Assembly: GCF_003574035.1 (NCBI RefSeq)
Contig: NZ_QWKY01000004.1
Location: forward strand, 1-64,000
Length of the DNA stretch: 64,000 nucleotides
Origin: Meiothermus hypogaeus
GTDB lineage: Bacteria; Deinococcota; Deinococci; Deinococcales; Thermaceae
Reading direction: 5' to 3'
Made by a program: the position numbers and the translations under genes. Below are positions 26,685 to 36,257 of this stretch, piece after piece; the first letter of the stretch is position 1; each line of letters opens with the position of its first letter. The notes below the pieces were generated by a model. The model searched no databases. It worked only from the letters and a program-made list of their open reading frames with translations, and was not told the origin of the DNA.

Positions 26685-27323
26685 ATGAGGCGAACGGCGG
26701 TGCTTCTGGTTCTGGCCCTGGCTGCTACGACCATTGTCTGGGGTGCGCAGGGTGTGGTGGTCTTGCTCAACGGTGTGCGAACCTCAGACGTTCTTCAGTC
26801 CGGCGGCAAAGTCTACATCTCGACCGAGGCGCTTCAGAAGGCGGGCGCTGAGGTCACGCGCCGCCCAGATGGCTGGTCGGTCCAGTTCATCCCGGTGGGC
26901 GGGCGGCTGCAGGTGGAGGCTGTGGAGGGCGTGGAAGGTGAATGGATTAGCAATGGCACCTGGCGGATTCGCGTGTCGGAGGTGCAGCCAATCGCCAACC
27001 CCTTTGGGCGCGGTGAGGGTTACGCGGTTCGCGTCGAAGTGCGCAACCTCGGCAAGCAGCCAGCCAGCATGTACGGAAGTGGGCTGGATAGGGTGCAACT
27101 CCTCGACGCCGACGGCAATACGCTGTCGTTGGCCGACGCTTCCTTCAAAGACCGCTACACGAGTGTGCCGCCAGCGGGGGGGTTTGCGAACGTCCTGCGC
27201 TTCGGCGATCCGCAGAACAAACTCCAGACACCGGGCCGCCCAACAAAACTGCTCGCACTTTTTCGATCATCGGGCGGTAAGCCCTCCCTGCCCCATTTCC
27301 GCATCGCTTTGAAGGGGCAATAA
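26685..27323 (+). CDS. secreted protein with copper-amine-oxidase-like stalk domain
   Basis: This 212-aa protein has a signal peptide (about 1-21, cleavage after VWGA). Residues about 25-75 (VVLLNGVRTSDVLQSGGKVYISTEALQKAG) match the stalk domain often found in secreted or wall proteins. Residues about 95-180 form an Ig-like beta domain (YAVRVEVRNLGKQPASMY) resembling DUF4352 proteins. No catalytic motif is seen. GGAGGTGG precedes the ATG. Confidence 0.7.
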   Translation: MRRTAVLLVLALAATTIVWGAQGVVVLLNGVRTSDVLQSGGKVYISTEALQKAGAEVTRRPDGWSVQFIPVGGRLQVEAVEGVEGEWISNGTWRIRVSEVQPIANPFGRGEGYAVRVEVRNLGKQPASMYGSGLDRVQLLDADGNTLSLADASFKDRYTSVPPAGGFANVLRFGDPQNKLQTPGRPTKLLALFRSSGGKPSLPHFRIALKGQ

Positions 27324-27438
27324 AGCATCTGGGGGTTGTTTGCCAAAGCGCACTCTGCTTGCATCTTTTAGCCCATGCAGATAGCTTCTCGGATGAGAGC
27401 ATATCCTCGACGCAGAGGCACGAGCGGTCGGGCGGCTT

Positions 27439-28509
27439 TCAGGAGGCCGTGAGCGATGGCGCCGCCCGCTTTGCAATTTCCCGCCGCACCACTGGCGCGA
27501 CCTCTGTCCCGAAAAGCTCGATGGCCCGCATCATCTTGGCGTGGGGCACGGTGCCCACGCTCAGTTGCAGCAAGAAGCGCTGGTGGCCGAAGATCTGGTG
27601 TTGGTAGAGGATTTTCTCGATGATCTGCTCGGGGTGGCCCACAAAAAGCGCCCCGCGCAGGTTGGTGCCGGCCTCGTACTGGGCGCGGCTTTGAGGAGGC
27701 CAGCCGCGTTCGCGCCCGATGCGGTTCATGACCGGGCTGCTGGTGGCATAGGAGAGCTCGAGGGCCTCTTTGGGGTCGTCGGCAATGAAGCCGTGGGCAT
27801 TGATGGAGAGGGGCTGGGGAGGCAGGTCTAGCTGGCGGGCGGTCTGGCGGTAGAGCTCCAGAAGGGGAGCGAAGCGCTCGGGCAGGCCGCCGATGATGGC
27901 CAGGGCCATGGGCAGGCCCAGGCGGGCGGCCCGCACCACCGAGGTCGGGGTGCCGCCCACCGCCACCCACACCGGCAGCGGATTCTGCACCGGGCGCGGG
28001 TAGATGGGCTGGCCCTGGATGGCGGGGCGGTGCTTTCCGCTCCAGGTGACGCGCTCCTGGGCGCGGATTTGCAGGAGGAGCCCCAGCTTCTCTTCGAACA
28101 GCTCGTTGTAATCGTCTAAATCGTAGCCAAACAGGGGAAATGACTCGATGAACGAGCCGCGTCCGGCCATGATCTCGGCCCGGCCCCCCGAGAGCAGGTC
28201 GAGGGTGGCGAACTGCTGGAAAACCCGCACCGGGTCGTCGGAACTGAGCACCGTGACGGCGCTGGAGAGGCGGATGCGCCGGGTGCGGGTGGCAATGGCC
28301 GCCAGGATGACGGTGGGGGCGCTTGCGAGGTACTCTTCGCGGTGGTGTTCGCCCACCGCAAACACATCCAGGCCCACCTGGTCGGCCAGCTCGGCGGTCT
28401 CGAGCAGGTCTTTCATGCGTTGTGCCGGGTCTTGCAGCAGCCCGGTGTAGGGGTCGGGGGTGTTTTCGACGAAGGTATACAACCCGAGCTCAAAAGGCGA
28501 AGGCTCCAT
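27439..28509 (-). CDS. LLM class flavin-dependent oxidoreductase
   Basis: This 356-aa luciferase-like monooxygenase or reductase uses a TIM barrel and FMN or F420. Signature blocks are [49 protein letters not shown] and [18 protein letters not shown]. The substrate is unknown. A TATAGT box (28518-28523) ends 8 nt before the ATG with no SD, so it is probably leaderless. It is the last gene on the strand before the stalk-domain gene, which converges on it. Confidence 0.88.
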   Translation of the reverse strand: MEPSPFELGLYTFVENTPDPYTGLLQDPAQRMKDLLETAELADQVGLDVFAVGEHHREEYLASAPTVILAAIATRTRRIRLSSAVTVLSSDDPVRVFQQFATLDLLSGGRAEIMAGRGSFIESFPLFGYDLDDYNELFEEKLGLLLQIRAQERVTWSGKHRPAIQGQPIYPRPVQNPLPVWVAVGGTPTSVVRAARLGLPMALAIIGGLPERFAPLLELYRQTARQLDLPPQPLSINAHGFIADDPKEALELSYATSSPVMNRIGRERGWPPQSRAQYEAGTNLRGALFVGHPEQIIEKILYQHQIFGHQRFLLQLSVGTVPHAKMMRAIELFGTEVAPVVRREIAKRAAPSLTAS

Positions 28510-28576
28510 GAAAAAGCACTATACTATTTATAGCGAAATAAACCCTGAGCCAGAACACGTTGGCCGCACGGGGCTT

Positions 28577-29587
28577 TCACGCTTCACGCCGAACCAGGCT
28601 TTGCAGTACCTCCAGAACCATCGCTCCGATGGCCGCCTTGGGGGCTGTCCGCAAGACGGGCTCGAGCATGCCCAGTCCTTCGGTCAGCATTTGTTCAGCC
28701 GTGGCCTGGGCATAGGCCACCGCGCCCGATTGCAAGAGCCGCTGGTGCAGCCAGGCCACCTCTGGGGCCGGTTTTTCTTCTCTGGAAATGCAAAGCAAGC
28801 GCTCGGCCCGTGTCCGCTCGTCTGCAGACGCATTTTGCAGGTAGTGTAGCAAGATCAGGGTGCGCTTGCCCTCCCACAAATCCCCAGCAATCTCCTTGCC
28901 GTACTTGGCCGGGTCGCCTACCAGGTTGAGCACGTCGTCCACAATCTGAAACCCGATGCCCAGCTTCATGCCAGCCCCTTCAAAAACAGCAGGGGGTTCC
29001 ACACCGGCGGCCAGGGCGCCCAGCCGCAGGGGGGCCACGGCGGTGTAGTAGGCGGCCTTCTGCCCCACCATTTCCAGGTAGTCGGCTTCCTGCAGATCGA
29101 AGCGCTGGTGCTCCATCCAGGTCATCTCGAGGTGCTGCCCCTGGGCTGTGAGCTCCACCAGCCGGACAAACTCCAGCAGCACGGCCTGCGAGACCCCGGC
29201 CTCGATGAGCAGGGCCCACTGTTTGGCGTGCAGTGCGTCGCCGGCGTTCAGGGCCAGCGGAACCCCATACACCTTGTGCAAAGCGGGCTTGCCCCGCCGT
29301 TCGTCGGAGGCGTCCTCGATGTCGTCGTGGATCAGGGCCCAGTTCTGGAAGAGCTCGAGGGCCGCCGCAACAGGCAGGAGTTGCTTGACCTCGGCCCCAT
29401 AGGCCAGCCCGGTATAGACCAAAAGCATCCCGCGCAGCATCTTGCCGCCGCGCTCGGGGTAGTCGCGCAGCATCCGGGCGTACAGGGCCAGTTCGGGTCG
29501 CCTGGCGGCCTCGGGGTTGGGCAGGGCGTCCAGAAGGTATTGCTGAATCGCCGCGCGTACCTGAGCGGGGGAGAGGGTTGCGGTCAT
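28577..29587 (-). CDS. polyprenyl synthetase family protein (trans-prenyltransferase)
   Basis: This 336-aa isoprenyl diphosphate synthase condenses IPP with allylic diphosphates. GGKMLRG (47-53) binds IPP. The first aspartate-rich motif is DDIED (88-92), followed by ERRGKPALHKVYG. The second is IVDDVLNLVGD near 215-225. Product length (geranylgeranyl or longer, for carotenoids or menaquinone) cannot be read safely. dxs at 33 kb supplies the same pathway but is not linked. Confidence 0.88.
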   Translation of the reverse strand: MTATLSPAQVRAAIQQYLLDALPNPEAARRPELALYARMLRDYPERGGKMLRGMLLVYTGLAYGAEVKQLLPVAAALELFQNWALIHDDIEDASDERRGKPALHKVYGVPLALNAGDALHAKQWALLIEAGVSQAVLLEFVRLVELTAQGQHLEMTWMEHQRFDLQEADYLEMVGQKAAYYTAVAPLRLGALAAGVEPPAVFEGAGMKLGIGFQIVDDVLNLVGDPAKYGKEIAGDLWEGKRTLILLHYLQNASADERTRAERLLCISREEKPAPEVAWLHQRLLQSGAVAYAQATAEQMLTEGLGMLEPVLRTAPKAAIGAMVLEVLQSLVRREA

Positions 29588-29785
29588 GGATAGATACTAC
29601 GGCGACACCGCACAGAGGGCAAAAAGCCGGGTCGCCGAGGGACGAGCTGGCCTCCGCTTATTTCTTTGCCAGAGGTGAGGAGCGGATGCAACGCCTGCTG
29701 GCCCTGGTTTCGCGCAGCTTGCCCCGCCCTTTCTGCTATTTACGCTTTACATTATCTGCGTCGCTTTGTATCATATAATCTTGCA

Positions 29786-29878
29786 ATGGCAGCAGGGCCT
29801 GCGCTAAGGGTGAGCATAGCCCGCCAACATTTGGTGTTTGTCAGCGGTTGTGTGCGCCCTATGGGTGCGCTACACTAA
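29786..29878 (+). CDS. possible 30-aa leaderless leader ORF upstream of pspA
   Basis: A perfect TATAAT (29774-29779) ends 6 nt before ATG 29786, which opens a 30-codon frame ending 21 nt before pspA. No family is recognised. The rest of the 29588-29899 gap holds no other gene. Confidence 0.3.
   Translation: MAAGPALRVSIARQHLVFVSGCVRPMGALH
29848..29876 (+). promoter_or_regulatory. sigma-A type promoter of pspA
   Basis: TTGTGT (29848-29853), a 17-bp spacer and TACACT (29871-29876) lie 23 bp before the pspA ATG, which has its own SD (AGGAGG). No sigma-54 element is seen, unlike E. coli pspA. Confidence 0.65.
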
Positions 29879-29899
29879 AGCTCCACAGGAGGCACAAAT

Positions 29900-30562
29900 A
29901 TGGGTATTCTTGATCGCCTTTCCCGCCTGATTCGGGCCAACATCAACGACCTCATCAAGCGGGCCGAAGACCCCGAAAAGATCATCGAACAGGCCCTGGA
30001 AGACATGCGGGCTACGCTGCGGGATGCTCGGATGGAAGTGGCGGAGGCCATGGCCGAGTTGAAGAAGCTCGAGCGCGAGCAACAAAACTACGCCGAACAG
30101 GTGCGGGCCTGGGAACAAAAAGCTGCCGAGGCCCTCCGGAGCGAACGCGAAGACCTGGCCCGCGAAGCCCTAAAGCGCAAACAGCAGGCCCACGCCCTTT
30201 CCGACGGCTTTGCCCAACAGGTGGCCCAGCAGCAGGCCCTGGTTAACCAGCTAACCACCCAGCTAAAGGCGCTGGAAGGCAAAATTCAGGAGTCCGAGGC
30301 CAAGAAAGCCCTGCTGATTGCCCGCAAGAAGGGCGTGGAGGCCGCCGAGACGGTGCGCAAGTTCGAGTCCAAGGTGGACACCCACAGCGCAGTGGAAGCC
30401 TTCGAGGACATGGAACGCCGCATCGAGGCCATGGAAGACAAGCACGCAGCCCTCTCGGAGATGGACAAGAACAACATCGAGAAGGAACTCGAGAGCCTGG
30501 GCAGCAGCAAGGAAGTCGAGGACGACCTGGCCCGCCTCAAGCGCGAGCTTGGCATAGCCTGA
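29900..30562 (+). CDS. pspA: PspA/IM30/Vipp1 family protein
   Basis: This 220-aa peripheral membrane protein is built of long coiled coils. It begins with the amphipathic MGILDRLSRLIRANINDLIKRAEDPEKIIEQAL, typical of PspA, followed by heptad-rich helices to about 190. It forms ESCRT-III-like assemblies that protect or remodel damaged membrane. It is transcribed alone, from a sigma-A-type promoter, and ends in a strong terminator. No pspF, pspB or pspC is nearby. Confidence 0.93.
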   Translation: MGILDRLSRLIRANINDLIKRAEDPEKIIEQALEDMRATLRDARMEVAEAMAELKKLEREQQNYAEQVRAWEQKAAEALRSEREDLAREALKRKQQAHALSDGFAQQVAQQQALVNQLTTQLKALEGKIQESEAKKALLIARKKGVEAAETVRKFESKVDTHSAVEAFEDMERRIEAMEDKHAALSEMDKNNIEKELESLGSSKEVEDDLARLKRELGIA

Positions 30563-30582
30563 GCCGCGGCTTTGGCATAGTC

Positions 30583-30611
30583 AAAACCCCCCGATCGACT
30601 CGGGGGGTTTT
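30583..30611 (+). terminator. rho-independent terminator of pspA
   Basis: AAAACCCCCCGA and TCGGGGGGTTTT form a perfect 12-bp stem with a 5-nt loop 20 nt after the pspA stop. The A/T flanks make it usable in both directions. Confidence 0.85.
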
Positions 30612-30657
30612 GTGCGAACGTTCTACAGGTTACGAAGCCTTCGATAACTTTTGAGTG

Positions 30658-30999
30658 TCAACTCTGGCTCAGAAACACCTCGCCCAACTGGGCCAGGCTG
30701 CCTACCGCCTGCCCGCTGGGCAGGTGGCGCACCACCACAGCCAAGGCTTCACCGGGGGCTCTGCTCACCTCTGCCACTGAGAAAAGCTCCCCATCCACCT
30801 CCACCGTGACCTCGCGGGCGCTGCAGATCTCCACCAGCCGGAAATACCCCAGGCCCAGCCACTCCTCGCCGAAAATGCGTCGCAGTTCCTCATAGGCCAC
30901 GCTTTTGTACCAGGCCTCGCCGGCCTGCAGGGCCTCGGCCCGGTAGGCGGCAATGGCCGCGTCGCGCAGGCGTTTTTCTTTGCAAATGCCCATAATCAT
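30658..30999 (-). CDS. hypothetical protein, 113 aa
   Basis: This is a soluble alpha/beta protein of no recognised family. The N-terminal third is helical (KEKRLRDAAIAAYRAEAL) and the rest holds short strands (REVTVEVDGELFSVAEV, ALAVVVRHLP). It has no signal peptide. A TAATTT box (31006-31011) ends 6 nt before ATG 30999, so this start fits a leaderless mRNA. It converges with pspA and shares its bidirectional terminator. Confidence 0.6.
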   Translation of the reverse strand: MIMGICKEKRLRDAAIAAYRAEALQAGEAWYKSVAYEELRRIFGEEWLGLGYFRLVEICSAREVTVEVDGELFSVAEVSRAPGEALAVVVRHLPSGQAVGSLAQLGEVFLSQS

Positions 31000-31213
31000 G
31001 TGTAGAAATTAGGGCTGTTGCGTCATCTTTTGATAAAAAACGGGCTGACAAAAAGGCGTTTTTATCTGTAACAGACGTATTTTCTTACTTTTGGTTCGAA
31101 TGTGGCTAAACTGGGCTCTTAATACTCGAGCAAACCCCGGCCAGGGGGTAGAGCTGGATTACCCGCGAAGCTATGCAGACGCTGCCCTGACGACCCGTGG
31201 GTATCGTTCAAGC

Positions 31214-31666
31214 ATGTACCGGAGCTCGTGGTACCTGCAGGCAGGCAAGCTGGCCCTGGCGCTGGCTATAGGGCTGGGCCTGGCTTCCCTCACGCTGGCA
31301 CCGTGGGGTCTGGGCTGGGTGCTGGGGCTGGGTTTGCTGGGTGGGGGCCTGGCCTGGGTAGGGTACAGGCTCCTGGGGCGGGCGCAGATAATGGATGCCC
31401 TCCCTGCCTACCCCCTATTGGGGCCGTGGCTGGTGTCGGGCGCGGCGCCCAGGGTGCGCGCTCGAGCGACCCTACGCAAGTCCCCGCCGGCCTGCCTTAG
31501 CGAGTCCGAAGTGGCCCAGATGTTGGCTGAACTGCGCTCGGCGAAAACCACGGCCCCATGTGAAACACTGCGGCTCGACCCAAAGCTCTTGCGGCGGTAC
31601 CGGCGGCTACAAAAAAGCGGCATGCAGCCCTTATTTGAGCTGGAAACACTCAACGAGGTGGCCTAG
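31214..31666 (+). CDS. hypothetical membrane protein with two TM helices
   Basis: From ATG 31214 it encodes 150 aa: two adjacent hydrophobic helices (about 10-58, rich in Leu/Gly/Ala), then a basic cytosolic tail (SEVAQMLAELRSAK, LLRRYRRLQKSGMQPLF). The frame is open from 31091, but the extra 41 residues lack domain character. No family is recognised. It is the first of three small envelope genes before dxs. Confidence 0.5.
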   Translation: MYRSSWYLQAGKLALALAIGLGLASLTLAPWGLGWVLGLGLLGGGLAWVGYRLLGRAQIMDALPAYPLLGPWLVSGAAPRVRARATLRKSPPACLSESEVAQMLAELRSAKTTAPCETLRLDPKLLRRYRRLQKSGMQPLFELETLNEVA

Positions 31667-31754
31667 CGTTTGTGGGCGTGGATCCCTGAGCGCTGTGGTT
31701 ACCTGGGGATGTGGGACTTGCGTATGGGCGAAGGGGGCGTATTCTGAAAACAAG

Positions 31755-32228
31755 GTGGCCGGTATCGCGTTGCTGGAGTTGATGCTCCTGTTGCTGGTGG
31801 TGGGGCTCTTGGCCTGGGCCTTGGGTGCGGGTCGCAGCCTGCCCCTGCCGCAAAGCGAACAGGCCCAGCGGCTGGAACTGGCCCTGGCCGAAATAAGGCA
31901 GCAGAGCCAGGGGCTTTCCCACCTGCGCGAACCGCTCAAACAGGTGCGGCAGTATGGGCGGGATTTGCGCAAACTGCTGCCGCGCCTGGCCGAACTCGAG
32001 CACTTTCTGGCCAAGCCGGGCACCGAAGGCCCCACCCGGGATCGCCTGCTGGCGCGCTACCACGAACTAAACCAGAGCTTCGAGCGGGGGGTGGAGTACC
32101 TCGAGCGCCTGGGGGCCGAGCTGGTGCTGGTTTTGGGCATCGAAGAACCCCCGGCCCTGGCCGAACTGCCCTTGTTCTTAATCGAATTGCGCGAGGTTTT
32201 ACATCCGCCTGCCACTGCCAGAAGGTAA
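31755..32228 (+). CDS. hypothetical single-pass membrane protein with coiled coil
   Basis: This protein of about 157 aa has an N-terminal hydrophobic anchor (LLELMLLLLVVGLLAWALG, about 6-25) followed by a charged helical region (AQRLELALAEIRQQSQ, LRKLLPRLAELEHFL, RYHELNQSFERGVEYLERLGAEL) that is likely a coiled coil. GTG 31755 was chosen; ATG 31782 is an alternative inside the anchor. No family is recognised. It ends 9 nt before the lipoprotein gene. Confidence 0.5.
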   Translation: MAGIALLELMLLLLVVGLLAWALGAGRSLPLPQSEQAQRLELALAEIRQQSQGLSHLREPLKQVRQYGRDLRKLLPRLAELEHFLAKPGTEGPTRDRLLARYHELNQSFERGVEYLERLGAELVLVLGIEEPPALAELPLFLIELREVLHPPATARR

Positions 32229-32237
32229 ATTGAAGCG

Positions 32238-32918
32238 ATGCGACGAATCGCTCCACTGCTCCTGCTACTTTTGGTGGCCTGCGCACCGCGTGCCACTGAA
32301 CCCCAGACCAACACCGCCATCATTCAAGGCCCGGTGGGGTTTTACCCTTCTCAGCCGGGGCTGGACTGGGTCTATCTCCCGCCCCGGGCCTCCATTGGCG
32401 ACCCGCCGGTGCGGCTTTCGGTCATCGGCCCCACCACCTTTGAAGGCCAGCCGGCCATCCGCTACCGCTTGAGCGGGCGGGGCCTCGAGCGCTCCTACTA
32501 CCGCCAGGTAGACGCCAGCGGGGTACGGCTTTTAGGCATGGAAGACTTCGATCGGCTGCAAGTGACCCGCTACACCCCGCCCATCCAAGAGTATCCGCCC
32601 CAGGCCAACCTCGTGGTCGGGGCCCGCTGGGGTGGGCAGACCCGCGAGGTCATCGAGCTGCGAGCGGGCAACAATGTGACCCGGGTGAGCGACCGGGTGC
32701 TGGACTACACCTATTCGGTGCTGGGCAAGTCCAATGTGACGGTGCCGGCTGGTAGTTTCGAGGTTTTTCGCATTGCCTGGGAGATCCGCGACCCCCGCAA
32801 CCCCAACCTGCGTGAAAGCTTCGAGCTATGGTTCTTCCCTGGGGTGGGCGAAATTTTTAGTTCGGTGAATTTTAGCGACCAGGGCGGACTTTCGCTGGTT
32901 GACCGCAACTTCAAATAG
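32238..32918 (+). CDS. putative lipoprotein
   Basis: This 226-aa protein has a lipoprotein signal peptide (MRRIAPLLLLLLVAC, lipobox LVAC with lipidated Cys15). The mature part is beta-rich (SVIGPTTFEGQPAIRYRLSG, NVTVPAGSFEVFRIAWE) and ends with a strand pattern seen in cell-surface beta-barrels or sandwiches. No enzyme motif is seen and the function is unknown. It follows the coiled-coil membrane gene by 9 nt. Confidence 0.7.
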   Translation: MRRIAPLLLLLLVACAPRATEPQTNTAIIQGPVGFYPSQPGLDWVYLPPRASIGDPPVRLSVIGPTTFEGQPAIRYRLSGRGLERSYYRQVDASGVRLLGMEDFDRLQVTRYTPPIQEYPPQANLVVGARWGGQTREVIELRAGNNVTRVSDRVLDYTYSVLGKSNVTVPAGSFEVFRIAWEIRDPRNPNLRESFELWFFPGVGEIFSSVNFSDQGGLSLVDRNFK

Positions 32919-33037
32919 GTCCCCTTAGCCTGCCCCTTTGTTCTCTGGGGTACTGCAACAGGCCTGTAAACCCCTAAAGTTGAGAGCAATATGCGCCAAA
33001 CCACCGTGTTATCGCCAGGTCGTTTTGGGAGGCATCT

Positions 33038-34897
33038 GTGATTCTGCAAAAGGTCAACCAACCCCAAGACCTTAAAACCCTCTCTCAGGAAGAGCTGCTG
33101 CAACTAGCAGAAGAGCTACGCAGCGAGATTATTCGGGTGTGTGCCCAGAACGGCGGCCACCTGGCCTCCTCGCTGGGGGCGGTGGAGCTCATTGTGGCCC
33201 TGCACAGGGTGTTTGACTCTCCCCGCGACCGCCTGCTTTTTGACGTGGGCCACCAGGCCTACGCCCACAAAATCCTCACCGGGCGCAAGGATGTCATCCA
33301 CACCATCCGCCAGGAAGGGGGCATCTCGGGCTTTACCAAGGTCTCGGAGAGCGAGCACGACGCCATTACGGTGGGCCACGCCTCCACCTCGCTGGCCAAC
33401 GCCCTGGGTATGGCCATGGCCCGCGATACGCTGGGCCAGAACTATCACGTGGTGGGCATTATTGGCGACGGCGCCCTGACGGGCGGAATGGCCCTGGCTG
33501 CCCTCAACGTAATCGGGGAGCGCAAACCCAAGCTCCTGATGATCCTCAACGACAACGAGATGTCCATCTCGGAGAATGTGGGGGCGCTGAACCGCTATTT
33601 CAAGGAGTACCAGACCAAGAAATGGGTGCAGGACACCCAGAAATGGGGCAAGCAGGTGCTGGAGGGCATCTCCCCTAAGCTCTTCAACCTCGTAGACCGG
33701 GCCAAAGAGGCCGCCAAGCTCATGCTGCACCAGGAAAACCCCTTTTACGCCTGGGGCATCCGCTATGTGGGGCCGGTGGACGGGCACGACCTGCCGGGTC
33801 TGATTCACATCCTCGAGCAGATTAAGGAACTCGATGGTCCCACCCTGCTGCACATTGTGACCCAGAAAGGCAAAGGCTATGGGGTGGCCGAGGAAGACCC
33901 CATCTACTGGCACGGCCCCCCCGGCTTCAATCCGGAGAACCCCACCAAGGTGAGTAAGGGCTACTCCTGGTCGGCAGCCTTTGGCGATGCCGTGACCGAG
34001 CTGGCCTACCAGGAACCCAGACTCTTCGTGATTACCCCGGCCATGCGCGAGGGCTCGGGCCTGGTGCGCTACTCCCAGACCCACCCCGAGCGCTACCTGG
34101 ACACAGGCATCTGCGAGGATGTGGCGGCTACGGTGGCGGCGGGCATGGCCTTGCGGGGGCTGAAGCCGGTGCTGGCGATTTACTCCACCTTCATGCAGCG
34201 AGCCTTTGACCAAATTGTTCACGACATTGCCATCGAAAATGTGCCGGTGGTGTTCGCGGTGGACCGGGCCGGGATTGTGGGGGGCGATGGGGCTACGCAC
34301 AACGGGGTTTTCGACATTGCCTACTTGCGCACCATCCCCAATGTGCAAATTGCCGCCCCCAAGGATGCCCTTGAACTGCGGGCCATGCTCAAGAAAGCCC
34401 TTTCGCTGGGCGCTCCCATCGCCATCCGCTACGCCCGCGACAACGTGGAAAAAGCGCCTGAAGGTGCTTGGCCCGAGATTGAATGGGGCAAGTGGGAAGT
34501 GCTCAAGGAGGGCCGTGAGGCTTACATCCTGAGCTTTGGCAAGACCCTCAAGTACGCCCTCGAGGCCGCCGGGGACAACCCCGAGGTGGGCGTCATCAAC
34601 GCCCGCTTCATCAAGCCGCTCGATAAGGGGATGCTCGAGCGGCTGGCCCTGGAGGGCTATAAGCTGGTCACCACCGAAGACCACCAGAGGATGGGGGGCT
34701 TTGGCAGCGCGGTGTTGGAAGCCTTTAACGAACTAGGTCTGAAACCCGATATTCGCGTGCTAGGGCTACCTGACCGCTTTTTCGACCACGGCTCCATCCC
34801 CCGCATGCACCACGAGGCGGGCATTGACGCCGAGGCCATCCGGGCGGCCTTGGCCGAGATGGGCGTGGGTATCAAGACCGCTACCCACCGGGCCTGA
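33038..34897 (+). CDS. dxs: 1-deoxy-D-xylulose-5-phosphate synthase
   Basis: This 619-aa thiamine-diphosphate enzyme makes DXP from pyruvate and glyceraldehyde-3-phosphate, the first step of the MEP isoprenoid pathway. [13 protein letters not shown] (71-83) and GDGALTGG (143-150) with the distal Asn form the ThDP/metal site. The central domain has [15 protein letters not shown] and [17 protein letters not shown] 33038 follows GGAGG. It is monocistronic by spacing, with 119 bp upstream and 261 bp downstream. Confidence 0.95.
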   Translation: MILQKVNQPQDLKTLSQEELLQLAEELRSEIIRVCAQNGGHLASSLGAVELIVALHRVFDSPRDRLLFDVGHQAYAHKILTGRKDVIHTIRQEGGISGFTKVSESEHDAITVGHASTSLANALGMAMARDTLGQNYHVVGIIGDGALTGGMALAALNVIGERKPKLLMILNDNEMSISENVGALNRYFKEYQTKKWVQDTQKWGKQVLEGISPKLFNLVDRAKEAAKLMLHQENPFYAWGIRYVGPVDGHDLPGLIHILEQIKELDGPTLLHIVTQKGKGYGVAEEDPIYWHGPPGFNPENPTKVSKGYSWSAAFGDAVTELAYQEPRLFVITPAMREGSGLVRYSQTHPERYLDTGICEDVAATVAAGMALRGLKPVLAIYSTFMQRAFDQIVHDIAIENVPVVFAVDRAGIVGGDGATHNGVFDIAYLRTIPNVQIAAPKDALELRAMLKKALSLGAPIAIRYARDNVEKAPEGAWPEIEWGKWEVLKEGREAYILSFGKTLKYALEAAGDNPEVGVINARFIKPLDKGMLERLALEGYKLVTTEDHQRMGGFGSAVLEAFNELGLKPDIRVLGLPDRFFDHGSIPRMHHEAGIDAEAIRAALAEMGVGIKTATHRA

Positions 34898-34976
34898 GGG
34901 CTCCCTTAGTCGCGCCCTTCAAAGAGGTTGCCGCTGTTATGCACGGCTTGCGCCGGCTCCACCCGATTCGGTCCTT

Positions 34977-35098
34977 GTGCACAGGTAACTTGTTTTGTGG
35001 TACGTTTTGAAGCACGTTGAATGCCCAAAATTGCGATGTGCGGCTTATTGAGAGGGAATGTATTGTATACCGAATTTTTTGTTACCAGATTACTAGAA
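34977..35098 (+). repeat. direct repeat R1 upstream of the MBL gene
   Basis: This 122-bp sequence is repeated in the same orientation at 35780-35905. A 30-bp core (35011-35040 and 35816-35845) is identical, and the remainder is roughly 70% alike. From ATG 35021 it reads a 30-codon frame whose phase is kept in the second copy. It is unrelated to the TNA-flanked repeat family. Confidence 0.8.
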
Positions 35099-35158
35099 AT
35101 GCTGCACCGCTAAGGGAGGCCTTGGGGCCTGTGCCCTGCAAGGCAGTAAGTAGGCTGT

Positions 35159-35782
35159 ATGAAACGCTTTGCGCTGGTAGCTAATACCTATTGGTTGGAC
35201 ACCCCCCAAGGCCCGCTGCTGGTGGACTCGGGAATGCCCAACGAGAACCGTAAACTTCTGGGTCTTTTGGGCGAGGAAAAACCTGCTGCACTGCTCCTGA
35301 CCCACCACCACCTTGACCATGTGGGTGGGGCCCGGAAGCTCTGGGAGCGCTTTGGCTTGCCCATCTATGCCCATCCGCTCGATATTCCCTTTATTGCTGG
35401 AGAAAAGCGCCGCCCGCCCTTTCCGCCCATTCCCTGGCTGGGTGACTGGATTGCCAACAGCGCCAAACCCGTGCCTAAAGAAGCCCTGACACCGGTGGGG
35501 GAGGGTGCGGTGGTGATGGGCTGGCAGGTGGTTCATCTTCCGGGCCACACGCCTGGACAAATAGGTCTGCTGCGCGAAGGGGTGCTGATTGCCGCCGATG
35601 CCCTGCGTGTTGGGCCTAAAGGGCCAATCGTTTCACCGGCGATGGTCAACCACGACACCCAGGAAGCCCGGCGCACGGTGGGGAAGATAGCCCGCCTCGA
35701 GGCCGATACCATCCTGGTGGGCCATGGGCCACCCACCACCCTCGAGGCCGTGCGCGCGCTAGCGGAAAAGCTAGGGGTCTAG
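35159..35782 (+). CDS. MBL-fold metallo-hydrolase
   Basis: This 207-aa metallo-beta-lactamase-fold hydrolase has the metal motif THHHLDH near 48-54, the second His in LPGHTPGQIGLL, the bridging Asp in LIAADALRV and the last His in VGHGPPTTL. It is similar to the YcbL/glyoxalase II-like group; the substrate is unknown. It is bracketed by two direct repeats of about 120 bp, so this gene plus one repeat may have been duplicated or acquired as a unit. Confidence 0.85.
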   Translation: MKRFALVANTYWLDTPQGPLLVDSGMPNENRKLLGLLGEEKPAALLLTHHHLDHVGGARKLWERFGLPIYAHPLDIPFIAGEKRRPPFPPIPWLGDWIANSAKPVPKEALTPVGEGAVVMGWQVVHLPGHTPGQIGLLREGVLIAADALRVGPKGPIVSPAMVNHDTQEARRTVGKIARLEADTILVGHGPPTTLEAVRALAEKLGV

Positions 35783-35905
35783 TGCACGGGTAACTTGTTT
35801 TACGGCGCGATTTGCAGCACGTTGAATGCCCAAAATTGCGATGTGTGGCTCATTTGGAGGGACCACAGTGCGTGCCGATTTCCTGGCTACCAGACCACTA
35901 GCGCT
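35780..35905 (+). repeat. direct repeat R2 downstream of the MBL gene
   Basis: This is the second copy of R1 (see 34977-35098). It begins at the MBL stop codon and runs into the 3' end of the converging rhodanese gene. The small frame MPKIAMCG of R1 recurs at ATG 35826 without a frameshift. Confidence 0.8.
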
Positions 35906-36257
35906 GAATATCACCCTTTTTTACCGGCAACCCCGCGGCCTGCCAGGCCGAGATGCCCCCGGCCAGGTTGTAGACCTCCAGCCCTTTACTGGCCAAAAAC
36001 TCGGCGGCTTGCTGGCTGCGGCTGCCGCTTTCGCACTGGCAGATGATGGGCTTGTTCTTGGGCAGGCTCTCCCAACGTTTGGCCAGCTCGGCCAGCGGTA
36101 AGCCCTGAGAGCCGGGAATTTTGTTCATCTTGCGCTCGAGGGGGGTGCGCACGTCAATCATCACTGCCCCGGCCTTGAGCTTCTCCTGGGCCTCTTTGGC
36201 CGAGATACGGGGCACCCTGGGCCCCAGCCCCAACAGACTTTTGAACCAACCCCACAT
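35898..36257 (-). CDS. rhodanese domain sulfurtransferase
   Basis: This 119-aa single rhodanese domain follows a short N-terminal hydrophobic/amphipathic stretch (MWGWFKSLLGLG) that may attach it to the membrane. It has AVMIDVRTPLERKMNKIPGS and the active loop CQCESGSR (Cys75; Cys73 is an additional thiol). It would carry persulfide sulfur. It is transcribed divergently from the persulfide-stress operon, 370 bp away. Confidence 0.88.
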   Translation of the reverse strand: MWGWFKSLLGLGPRVPRISAKEAQEKLKAGAVMIDVRTPLERKMNKIPGSQGLPLAELAKRWESLPKNKPIICQCESGSRSQQAAEFLASKGLEVYNLAGGISAWQAAGLPVKKGDIQR

